6,755 nt of DNA from Alphaproteobacteria bacterium UBA1218 (GCA_002309215.1 DBXG01000004.1:1-6755), one strand, 5' to 3'; numbered from the stretch's first letter, positions 1 through 5,864 are shown. Made by a program: numbers and translations. Notes: generated from the letters alone by a model not told the origin.

Positions 1-813
1 ATGAAACTGATATTGATGGGAACAAACGATTTTGTTGTGCCTGTATTTGATGATTTAGCAAACAAACACGAAATTATCGGTGTGTTTACTCGTGCACCTA
101 AATCAATTGGTCGCAAACATATTTTAACACCATCGCCTGTGCATCAATGGGCAGACAAACGTGGTTTGCCTGTGCATACTTCTATCAAAGAATTTGATAC
201 AATAAATGACAAGCCTGATATGATTGTTGTTATGTCCTATGGCGTTATATTGCGTGATAATGTTTTGAATGCTGCAAAATGCATAAATATTCACCCAAGT
301 TCTTTGCCAAAATATCGTGGGCCATCACCAATAAGAACAGCGATATTAAATGGTGATGCAGATATGGATGTTTGTTTGATGAATATGGTTGCTGAAATGG
401 ATGCTGGCGATGTCTATATGCGTAAAAATATTACAATCGCTGAAAATGATACAAATTCAGATGTTGAAAACAAAGTATCAAAAACCGCCATTGAAATGTT
501 AAATGAATATATTGCAAATCCTGATAAGTTTGTTGCCATACCACAAAATGGTGAACCAACTTTCACACGCAAGTTTACTGGTGATGATGAAATTATTGAT
601 TGGAACAAAACACCAATTCAGATTCATAATCAAATACGTGCGCTGGGCTGTGGCCGAACCAAGATAAACGGTATAGATGTCAAGATTTTAGAAACACGTA
701 TATCAAACGGCATATTGGAAATTGTGAAGGTTCAGCCGGCTGGTAAAAATGCTATGGATTGGCGCAGTTTTGTAAATGGTTTGCGTGGTGCAGAAATTAA
801 ATACGGAATATAA
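1..813 (+). CDS. fmt: Methionyl-tRNA formyltransferase (Fmt), compact form
   Basis: Cytosolic enzyme that transfers formyl from 10-formyltetrahydrofolate to Met-tRNA(fMet) for translation initiation. The N-terminal Rossmann-type formyltransferase domain (about residues 1-170) opens with MKLILMGTNDF and carries TPSPVHQWA (43-51) and the signature HPSSLPKYRGPSPI (98-111). The expected catalytic residues are visible: N96, H98 and D134 (in MDAGD). The C-terminal tRNA-binding domain is recognisable from IDW (199-201), IRAL (212-215) and QPAGKNAM (245-252). At 270 aa it is clearly shorter than the usual ~305-320; the loss is in the C-terminal domain, where the NPWPGA-type loop after IRAL and a following strand segment are missing. 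The start is the first base of the window and fits family N-termini, but upstream sequence is not visible. truA follows after 3 nt, so the two are probably co-transcribed. Confidence 0.95.
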   Translation: MKLILMGTNDFVVPVFDDLANKHEIIGVFTRAPKSIGRKHILTPSPVHQWADKRGLPVHTSIKEFDTINDKPDMIVVMSYGVILRDNVLNAAKCINIHPSSLPKYRGPSPIRTAILNGDADMDVCLMNMVAEMDAGDVYMRKNITIAENDTNSDVENKVSKTAIEMLNEYIANPDKFVAIPQNGEPTFTRKFTGDDEIIDWNKTPIQIHNQIRALGCGRTKINGIDVKILETRISNGILEIVKVQPAGKNAMDWRSFVNGLRGAEIKYGI

Positions 814-816
814 AAT

Positions 817-1575
817 ATGCCAAGATACAGAATTGATGTTGAATACGATGGAACAAATTTAATTGGTTGGCAAATAAACCACCAAGGACCGTCTGTGCAA
901 TCGCTGTTGCAAGATGCGATTTATAGATTCTGTGGTGAAAAAGTGGCTGTGTTTTCAGCAGGGCGTACAGATGCTGGTGTCCATGCAATTGCTATGCCTG
1001 CGCATTTTGATTTGGATAAAGATTGGGATGCTGAAACTGTAATGCGCGCAATCAATTTTTATTTGGTAAATGAACCAGTGTCAGTATTAAGATGCGAAAA
1101 AGTTGATGATGATTTTCATGCGCGTTTCAGTTGTAAAAAACGTATTTATAAATATGTTGTCGTAAATCGTCCTGCGCCAGTTGTGTTGAATAAGAATCGT
1201 GTATGGTGGGTACCGCAAAAATTGGACATTGATTTAATGCGCGCACAATCACAAAAGTTAGTCGGCAAACATGATTTTACTTCGTTTCGTGCCGCACAAT
1301 GTCAGGCCAAAAGCCCAATAAAAACTTTGGATTCTTGCACAATTACACAAAATGGTGACGAAATAGTTTTGGAATTTGCTGCACGTTCTTTCTTGCATCA
1401 TCAGGTTCGCAATATGGTTGGAACATTGATTGATATTGCTTCTGGCAAGCCGTATGACATTGATGAAATTTTTGCAAAACAAGAGCGCGGTGCTGCCGGT
1501 GTAAATGCGCCTGCATGCGGATTGTATTTCGTCAAAGGCCTTTATGCCACAGACGATGATTCAAAATCTTTCTAA
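817..1575 (+). CDS. truA: tRNA pseudouridine(38-40) synthase TruA
   Basis: Converts uridines 38, 39 and 40 in the anticodon stem-loop of many tRNAs to pseudouridine. Diagnostic motifs run in family order: YDGTNLIGWQ (10-19), the catalytic loop AGRTDAGVHA (48-57) with nucleophile D52, FHARFSCKKRIYKY (100-113), HDFTSFRAA (152-160), FLHHQVRNMVGTL (192-204) and the closing APACGLYF (231-238). The length of 252 aa is normal for the family (about 245-270), so the gene looks intact. ATG lies 3 nt after the fmt stop; a weak GGAA (805-808) within the end of fmt is the only Shine-Dalgarno-like sequence, so translation may be coupled to fmt. Its last 44 bases overlap the convergent 3' end of comEC. No transcription terminator is evident after the stop. 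Confidence 0.96.
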   Translation: MPRYRIDVEYDGTNLIGWQINHQGPSVQSLLQDAIYRFCGEKVAVFSAGRTDAGVHAIAMPAHFDLDKDWDAETVMRAINFYLVNEPVSVLRCEKVDDDFHARFSCKKRIYKYVVVNRPAPVVLNKNRVWWVPQKLDIDLMRAQSQKLVGKHDFTSFRAAQCQAKSPIKTLDSCTITQNGDEIVLEFAARSFLHHQVRNMVGTLIDIASGKPYDIDEIFAKQERGAAGVNAPACGLYFVKGLYATDDDSKSF

Positions 1576-3493
1576 TTTTACCAGACGGATAAATAACCAT
1601 ACCGCCTGTTAAAACCTTTGCATGACATTTTGGTGCGCGAATTGAAACAGGTGAAACTATGAAACCCACAGATTCATCACGACATACAGTATTTATATTA
1701 TCAATCACAGTTTTTATAGACTGCATATAAACCAGATTCCAGTTTGGTGTTTGATATTTACATAAACCTTTAACGCATTTCTTACGCGCAATTTTATCTG
1801 TTGTTGAGTCATCATTAAATGTTCGCCACGAACCGAAAGCAAAAAAGTGTTTTGATGAACGCGCTTTGTTAAAATGTATTTTGCCATTTTCAACAAAGCC
1901 AACCAATTCATTGTCATAAGTTGAATAAAACAAAGGCTTTTGTGGTTTTGCAAAAATTATAATCGCAGATGCTAGAAACACCGAACCGATAATATAGTTT
2001 ATATTTCGTATAAAAAGATTTTTGGAATCGGGTCTGACAATCAATATTATGCAAAGCAAACCGATTATGCACAGCCCAAGAACCAGACTTGACATATGTG
2101 GCATAGCAATTGTTGCATAGGGCAATTTTGTTATGCTTTCTGCCAAATGCAAAGCGAAAGTATAAATATCATATGTTGCATTATTCAGGCCATGAAAACC
2201 AAAGTATGCTAACAGTGTTCCAATCATAATCATCGGCATTATAGCAACAGAAAATATCGGTAATATAACCAGATTTCCAAGTAAACTGTATAATGGAATA
2301 TAGCCAAAATGTGCAATTATAAATGGCAAAGTGAAAACACTTGCAACAACAGCAGTCATAAGCGCAGAGTATATTTTATGTCCGATGTATTTAATTTTGT
2401 TTCTTTTTTGATATTCGGATTTATCGAAAAACCAAAGCAATCCAAATACAGCTGCAAACGACAATTGAAATCCTGCATGCATTACATAAAATGGATTGAT
2501 TAAAAATATAATAAAAAATACCAGAACCGCGGTTCGCAAAGACAACAAATTACGTCCAAATATAAATGCCATAAATATCAATGTAGTCATTAAAAATGCG
2601 CGCACAGTTGCAACAGAAAAACCAGAGATTCCTAAATAAAACAATAAGCCACACCATGCACAAATCATGGCGGGATATTTTGCTGGTATACGTTTAGTAA
2701 TCGGTGATATACATCGAAATAATAAATAAAATATTGCGAATAACCAACCACCAACCAAAGTCATATGAAAACCGCTGATTGACCAAATGTGTCCAACACC
2801 AACTGTTTTCCATATATTGCTTTCAGATTTTGGAATTGTGTTTTTATAGCCTAAAACCAAAGCGTCAGTTAAAACAGAGTTTGATTTATTGTGAATTTTT
2901 GTGCGCAGATTTTCTGAATAGTTTGTGTCTGATTTGATGTTGTAATCTTTGATGAAACCTATGCCAGATAATTTATTGAAATATGCCCAACGTGCAAAAT
3001 CAAAATCATCAGGCACATATGCGGCGGACGGATGAAACAACATAATATTTCCGGATATAGTATCGTTTATATTTGGTGTATCTGAATCTTTATTGAAAGA
3101 TAGTCGAACAAGTGCATGTTTGTGTGCAGGATATTTGGAATCAATTTGATTTGCAGGTATCTTTAATGTGATGCGCGTGTTGTCCGTCATAAAATCTATG
3201 TCTTGAACAGTTCCAGATATATAACGCGATTTATGTGAAGCATATATTTGCGGTGTATCAATAATGTTGGTATAAGACACAGAATAAAAGAACCCAAATA
3301 CAAATAATGCAATCGCAGTTATAAAAACGTTTTTGTGTTTATATATTATCAGCCCAGATAAAGCAGTGATTAAAATCGGAAATTGAACATTTGGTTCTGA
3401 ATGCATGGTAAAATATAAAATCGCACCAATCGCCATAACAAACGGCGACCATAAAAACAGGTTTTTATATTGAGTGTTCAGGAATCCTTTCAT
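1532..3493 (-). CDS. comEC: ComEC/Rec2-family DNA-uptake channel protein
   Basis: Inner-membrane protein of the ComEC/Rec2 family, which moves incoming single-stranded DNA into the cytoplasm during natural transformation. From the chosen ATG it is 653 aa. Hydrophobic segments lie at about 12-30, 36-50 and 55-74. A soluble DUF4131/OB-like region (about 85-190) ends in PDDFDFARWAYFNKLSGIGF (161-180). The competence domain (about 205-490) contains GHIWSISGFHMTLVGG (234-249), VRAFLM (297-302) and GFQLSFAAVFGLL (341-353), with many membrane segments. The C-terminal tail (about 515-653) has no metallo-beta-lactamase HxHxDH motif but four cysteines (573, 578, 604, 623), resembling tails of alphaproteobacterial ComEC. 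The frame stays open to 3643, but those 50 extra codons come from the intergenic repeat and precede the first membrane helix, so ATG 3493 is preferred. No Shine-Dalgarno is visible. The 3' end overlaps truA by 44 bp. Confidence 0.92.
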   Translation of the reverse strand: MKGFLNTQYKNLFLWSPFVMAIGAILYFTMHSEPNVQFPILITALSGLIIYKHKNVFITAIALFVFGFFYSVSYTNIIDTPQIYASHKSRYISGTVQDIDFMTDNTRITLKIPANQIDSKYPAHKHALVRLSFNKDSDTPNINDTISGNIMLFHPSAAYVPDDFDFARWAYFNKLSGIGFIKDYNIKSDTNYSENLRTKIHNKSNSVLTDALVLGYKNTIPKSESNIWKTVGVGHIWSISGFHMTLVGGWLFAIFYLLFRCISPITKRIPAKYPAMICAWCGLLFYLGISGFSVATVRAFLMTTLIFMAFIFGRNLLSLRTAVLVFFIIFLINPFYVMHAGFQLSFAAVFGLLWFFDKSEYQKRNKIKYIGHKIYSALMTAVVASVFTLPFIIAHFGYIPLYSLLGNLVILPIFSVAIMPMIMIGTLLAYFGFHGLNNATYDIYTFALHLAESITKLPYATIAMPHMSSLVLGLCIIGLLCIILIVRPDSKNLFIRNINYIIGSVFLASAIIIFAKPQKPLFYSTYDNELVGFVENGKIHFNKARSSKHFFAFGSWRTFNDDSTTDKIARKKCVKGLCKYQTPNWNLVYMQSIKTVIDNINTVCRDESVGFIVSPVSIRAPKCHAKVLTGGMVIYPSGKIRKILNHRLWHKGL

Positions 3494-3499
3494 ACCAAG

Positions 3500-3529
3500 A
3501 TTATAAGATTTTATCTGTTTATACCGCAA
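3500..3529 (-). promoter_or_regulatory. Probable comEC promoter, start codon at or next to the TSS
   Basis: On the minus strand a perfect TATAAT (3505-3500) sits 18 nt downstream of TTGCGG (3529-3524), a partial -35 match. Only CTTGGT separates the -10 box from the comEC ATG, so the expected transcription start falls on or beside the A of the start codon. With no Shine-Dalgarno present, this suggests a leaderless mRNA. It is inferred from sequence alone; in AT-rich DNA chance -10 matches are common. Confidence 0.4.
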
Positions 3530-3563
3530 CCGATATTTTTTATATAACCAATAATAACAAATT

Positions 3564-3641
3564 CTCCCTTTGGAGGGAGTACCGGCATAGCCGGGGGTAT
3601 TCCCCTCCATCGGAGGGGTGCCCGCAGGGTGGGGAGGGGTC
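3564..3641. repeat. GC-rich intergenic hairpin repeat, unit A
   Basis: A strongly GC-rich block in AT-rich surroundings, built of successive short hairpins: CTCCCT/AGGGAG (3564-3569 with 3574-3579, loop TTGG), CCGGC/GCCGG (3582-3586 with 3590-3594, loop ATA), CCCCTCC/GGAGGGG (3602-3608 with 3612-3618, loop ATC) and CCC/GGG around GCA (3621-3629). GGAGGGGT recurs at 3612-3619 and 3633-3640, so CCCCTCC could pair with either copy. This looks like a dispersed palindromic repeat (REP/MITE-like); other copies would lie outside the window. Translations of it are Pro/Gly-rich and do not look like protein. Confidence 0.65.
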
Positions 3642-3683
3642 AAATAATATTTTATTCCAGACGTTCATTATTACGAATACACC

Positions 3684-3738
3684 GGAATACCCGCCCCGTC
3701 TTGTGACTGCGTCACAATCCACCCCGCCATGGGCGGGG
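3684..3738. repeat. GC-rich intergenic hairpin repeat, unit B
   Basis: A second GC-rich block, 42 bases after unit A, has two perfect 7-bp stems with 3-nt loops: TTGTGAC/GTCACAA (3701-3707 with 3711-3717, loop TGC) and CCCCGCC/GGCGGGG (3722-3728 with 3732-3738, loop ATG). CCCGCCC at 3690-3696 can also pair with GGGCGGG at 3731-3737, enclosing the first hairpin in a larger structure. The AT-rich linker between the units has ATTCC (3654-3658) complementary to GGAAT (3684-3688), so both units may belong to one composite element. No transposase or coding potential is associated with it. Confidence 0.6.
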
Positions 3739-3741
3739 AAC

Positions 3742-3779
3742 CAAGGTTGTTCCATGTCGAAAATACACAGAAAACCTTG
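3742..3779 (-). terminator. Possible long-loop stem after the RNHCP gene
   Basis: CAAGGTT (3742-3748) and AACCTTG (3773-3779) form a perfect 7-bp stem with a 24-nt loop, beginning 5 nt after the RNHCP stop codon in the direction of transcription. There is no U-tract after it, so it is not a canonical intrinsic terminator. It could be a 3'-end stabiliser, or the stem could combine with the adjoining unit B hairpin to stop transcription of gapR-RNHCP. Confidence 0.25.
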
Positions 3780-3784
3780 AATTA

Positions 3785-4099
3785 TTATTTTCCGAAAATA
3801 AAATCTGGATTTGATGATATGGATATAATTGCGTCTATATCATCGTTGGGTGCAGAATGTTGTTTGATTATTTTTCCGCATTTTTCACATTTATGTGTTA
3901 TGACAAAGCCGTCTTTGGTTGTTTCAACGGATATTGGACGCATCATACCGCCACAGTTTGATAATCTGTCGCCTGGATTATTGTCAACGTGCCGAGAATA
4001 TAAACATTTCGGGCAATGGTTTGTGTATCCATTGCCCGAAACTTTTGCGCCACAGTTGGCACATACGAAATCTTCAACGCGTTTTGTGAATTTTTTCAT
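3785..4099 (-). CDS. RNHCP-domain zinc-ribbon protein
   Basis: A 104-aa protein with the layout of the RNHCP family, named for its central motif; here that motif reads TNHCPKCLYSRHVDNNPGD (26-44). The visible metal-ligand candidates are C13-x2-C16, C29-x2-C32 and C71-x2-C74, with H28, H37, H69 and C49 nearby, fitting one or two zinc ribbons. The final ~25 residues are acidic and hydrophobic and lack cysteines. The molecular function of the family is not established; binding to nucleic acid or ribosome would be typical for such a fold but is only a guess. ATG follows directly on the TAA of gapR with no intervening base, and no good Shine-Dalgarno is visible (at best TTTGGG), so translation is probably coupled to gapR. 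No signal peptide or membrane segment: a cytosolic protein. Confidence 0.85.
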   Translation of the reverse strand: MKKFTKRVEDFVCANCGAKVSGNGYTNHCPKCLYSRHVDNNPGDRLSNCGGMMRPISVETTKDGFVITHKCEKCGKIIKQHSAPNDDIDAIISISSNPDFIFGK

Positions 4100-4348
4100 T
4101 TATAAACCCAAAGCATCACGATACATTTTGGTCAATTCGTCTGCTTCGTCCAATTCATCAGGATCCAGTTTTCTTAAACGTATCATCTGACGAATATATT
4201 TTGGGTCATAGCCTGCAGATTTAGCCTCATTATAAACTTCCTTGATATCTGCAGCGATAGCAGCAGAGTCTTCGTTTAATTTTTCAATACGTTCAATAAT
4301 GCTGGTTAACTGAGCGTTATCAAAAGAACCATGATTTGCGTTTTTCAT
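4100..4348 (-). CDS. gapR: GapR family nucleoid-associated protein (DUF2312)
   Basis: An 82-aa protein matching GapR, the alphaproteobacterial protein that in Caulobacter clamps around overtwisted DNA ahead of moving polymerases and stimulates topoisomerases. The N-terminal long helix (about 12-45, LTSIIERIEKLNEDSAAIAA then DIKEVYNEAKSAGYD) is the coiled-coil oligomerisation part. It leads into the basic stretch YIRQMIRLRKLD (51-62) and a C-terminal helix ending MYRDALGL (75-82). The family is usually about 80-95 aa, so the gene looks complete. The start is supported by a strong Shine-Dalgarno just upstream. It is the first gene of a two-gene minus-strand unit with the RNHCP gene and is divergent from pyruvate kinase. 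Functional transfer from Caulobacter is by family membership. Confidence 0.93.
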   Translation of the reverse strand: MKNANHGSFDNAQLTSIIERIEKLNEDSAAIAADIKEVYNEAKSAGYDPKYIRQMIRLRKLDPDELDEADELTKMYRDALGL

Positions 4349-4350
4349 AT

Positions 4351-4358
4351 CCTTCCTC
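4351..4358 (-). promoter_or_regulatory. Strong ribosome binding site of gapR
   Basis: Reading the minus strand, GAGGAAGG ends 2 nt before the gapR ATG. It is the best purine-rich Shine-Dalgarno on the minus strand and fixes the gapR start. The downstream RNHCP gene has none of its own, so this site may drive both proteins. Confidence 0.75.
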
Positions 4359-4363
4359 TTGTT

Positions 4364-4393
4364 TTTACCATGTGATATATGATAAACTATAGA
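4364..4393 (+). promoter_or_regulatory. Candidate promoter for pyruvate kinase
   Basis: TTTACC (4364-4369) and TATAGA (4388-4393) are separated by 18 nt; each matches consensus at four of six positions. It would give a leader of about 40 nt carrying the AGGGGG site. It overlaps the candidate gapR -10 by one base, so opposing polymerases would compete if both are real. The match is weak for such AT-rich DNA. Confidence 0.22.
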
Positions 4394-4398
4394 TTATA
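4393..4398 (-). promoter_or_regulatory. Candidate -10 box for gapR
   Basis: A perfect TATAAT on the minus strand lies 44 nt upstream of the gapR ATG and would give a leader of roughly 38 nt including the Shine-Dalgarno. No good TTGACA-like -35 sits at the usual spacing (ATGCAT or TGCATT is all that is there), so the call rests on the -10 match and its position. Confidence 0.35.
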
Positions 4399-4430
4399 AA
4401 AATCAAATAATTTTAATGCATGTTTGTAAT

Positions 4431-4436
4431 AGGGGG
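4431..4436 (+). promoter_or_regulatory. Ribosome binding site of pyruvate kinase
   Basis: AGGGGG lies 5 nt before ATG 4442. It stands out in an otherwise AT-rich leader and supports this start, which also matches the usual N-terminus of the family (TKITASIGPS). Confidence 0.7.
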
Positions 4437-4441
4437 CAGAC

Positions 4442-5812
4442 ATGACCAGATTTACAAAAATAACCGCTTCAATCGGCCCAAGTTGCGAAAATATAGATAC
4501 TTTGACGCGCATGATAAAGGCTGGGGTCAGCGTTTGTCGTTTGAATTTCAGTCATGATACAGGCGATGTCCAAGGGGCCAAAATAGATATGATACGCTCT
4601 GTGGCAAAAAATGTTGGTGTCCCTGTGGCGATAATGATTGATATCCAAGGGCCTAAACACAGAATCGGTGATTTTGCGTCTGATAAACATTATCCATTAA
4701 AAGTCGGTCAGAAATTTACATTGGATTCTGATGAAACGCCTGGCGATGAAACACGTGTTCAATTGCCAGATACCGATGTTATGCATTCATTAAATGTTGG
4801 CGACAGAATATTGTTAAATGATGGAAAAATAGAATTGCGTGTTGATGCTGTATTTGATGATGCGGTTGAAACAACTGTGATGCATGGCGATGAAATCTGG
4901 TCCAGACGTGGTTTCAATTTGCCAGATACCGATGTTGATACAGATATTTTGACAGACAAAGACCGCAAAGATTTGGAATATGCAATAACAAAAAATCCAG
5001 ATTTTATTGCTGTGTCATTTGTTCAACGTGCAGAAGATATTTCAATCGTTCGTGATTTTATAACTGAACGAACTTCGCATCCGATAAAAATAATTGCTAA
5101 AATCGAACGTCCAAATGCAGTAAAAAGAATAATTGATATTGCCAATGCTGCAGACGGAATTATGATTGCGCGTGGTGATTTGGCTGTGGAATTGCCTTTC
5201 GAGCAAGTGCCAGCAGTATCGCGTTATATTTTGCGTGAATGTCGGAAATTAAATCGTCCTGCGATTGTAGCGACACAAATGTTATCATCAATGGTGCATT
5301 CTGATTTTCCAACGCGCGCAGAAATTTCAGATGTTGCAAATGCAGCATATTTACGCGCTGATTCAACAATGACATCCGAAGAAACTACAATCGGTGATGA
5401 CCCTGTAAATGTCATAGAAAAAATGGATAAAATATTGACTTATTCAGACAATGATTCAATCGAACATCCGTATGATTGGTGCAATATTGAAAACACACCT
5501 GAAAATGATTGGTCGCGTTCTGTTTCATCAATGGCGTTTCTGAATAAAGCATCTGCAATTGTTGTTTTTGCACGCGATACTGATGCTGCGGTTCAGATTT
5601 CTTGTCGTCGTCCTGATATGCCGATTATTGCGGTTTGCAGTGATGAGGTTATTGCAAATCAATTATGTTTATCGCGTGGCGTGTTTCCTATTTATGACAG
5701 GTATTTATTCGGCCAACGTGATGCGTTTGGTGCGGCGGCATTGTTTGGTGTTCGGACTGGAAAATTAGTTATTGTGGACGAAGATAAAATCAGTTTGCGT
5801 ACATTAGATTAA
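4442..5812 (+). CDS. pyk: Pyruvate kinase, divergent and slightly short
   Basis: Last glycolytic step: phosphoenolpyruvate + ADP to pyruvate + ATP, cytosolic. The (beta/alpha)8 A domain is clear: TKITASIGPS (5-14), RLNFSHD (33-39), DIQGPKHRIG (67-76), IIAKIERP (217-224) with catalytic K220 and metal ligand E222, ARGD (243-246) with metal ligand D246, ATQM (277-280) and PTRAEISDVANA (290-301). The B domain lies at about 77-165 and ends NLPDTDVDTDILTDKD. K72 in GPK is the residue type linked to K+-independent pyruvate kinases (K+-dependent ones have Glu). Departures from consensus: DLAVE for DLGVE (247-250) and TSEET for LSGET (311-315). The C-terminal domain (about 345-456) lacks the SGRTA-like phosphate loop and the final glycine-rich TPGTTN-type loop, ending KLVIVDEDKISLRTLD, so classic fructose-1,6-bisphosphate activation is unlikely. 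Its 456 aa compare with a usual ~470-480. Confidence 0.94.
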   Translation: MTRFTKITASIGPSCENIDTLTRMIKAGVSVCRLNFSHDTGDVQGAKIDMIRSVAKNVGVPVAIMIDIQGPKHRIGDFASDKHYPLKVGQKFTLDSDETPGDETRVQLPDTDVMHSLNVGDRILLNDGKIELRVDAVFDDAVETTVMHGDEIWSRRGFNLPDTDVDTDILTDKDRKDLEYAITKNPDFIAVSFVQRAEDISIVRDFITERTSHPIKIIAKIERPNAVKRIIDIANAADGIMIARGDLAVELPFEQVPAVSRYILRECRKLNRPAIVATQMLSSMVHSDFPTRAEISDVANAAYLRADSTMTSEETTIGDDPVNVIEKMDKILTYSDNDSIEHPYDWCNIENTPENDWSRSVSSMAFLNKASAIVVFARDTDAAVQISCRRPDMPIIAVCSDEVIANQLCLSRGVFPIYDRYLFGQRDAFGAAALFGVRTGKLVIVDEDKISLRTLD

Positions 5813-5831
5813 AATATAAATTAAATATTTT
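5811..5831 (+). terminator. Weak AT-only stem after pyruvate kinase
   Basis: AAAATAT (5811-5817) pairs with ATATTTT (5825-5831) around a 7-nt loop, beginning inside the pyk stop codon and followed by T-rich sequence. The position is right for an intrinsic terminator, but a stem without any G-C pair is unstable and such arms arise easily by chance here. Confidence 0.22.
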
Positions 5832-5837
5832 TTATTA

Positions 5838-5864
5838 TTGACCGAATTATAGTAATTTTACTAT
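5838..5864 (+). promoter_or_regulatory. Candidate promoter with overlapping palindrome before the carboxypeptidase
   Basis: TTGACC (5838-5843, five of six -35 consensus bases) is followed after 15 nt by TACTAT (5859-5864, a reasonable -10). The -10 lies inside the inverted repeat ATAGTAA-TT-TTACTAT (5849-5864), which has the look of an operator. Predicted transcription start is near 5871, a few nt from ATG 5875, and there is no Shine-Dalgarno. The spacer is shorter than the ideal 17, so this is tentative. Confidence 0.35.

Noticed and set aside
1532..1534. TGA read as tryptophan (recoded genome)
   Set aside because: comEC is the only gene here ending in TGA, the protein ends where the family tail should end, and the Trp residues I could place are encoded by TGG.
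1576..1614. Imperfect inverted repeat just after truA as a terminator
   Set aside because: It has two mismatches and a 13-nt loop, with T-rich sequence on the left and A-rich on the right, the reverse of a terminator in either direction, and it lies within comEC coding sequence.
3494..3643. comEC start at 3643, adding 50 residues
   Set aside because: The extra codons are mostly the GC-rich repeat (Pro/Gly-rich translation) and continue through the AT-rich promoter region; a standard membrane-protein N-terminus begins at ATG 3493.
3564..3738. CRISPR array
   Set aside because: There are palindromes but no regularly spaced identical direct repeats with unique spacers, and no cas genes nearby.
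3540..3755. 71-aa minus-strand open frame across the repeats
   Set aside because: It is a translation of hairpin repeat DNA, with no Shine-Dalgarno and no protein-like composition.
3729..4190. 153-aa plus-strand open frame
   Set aside because: It lies antisense to the RNHCP gene and the end of gapR, both clearly recognisable families; it has no family features of its own.
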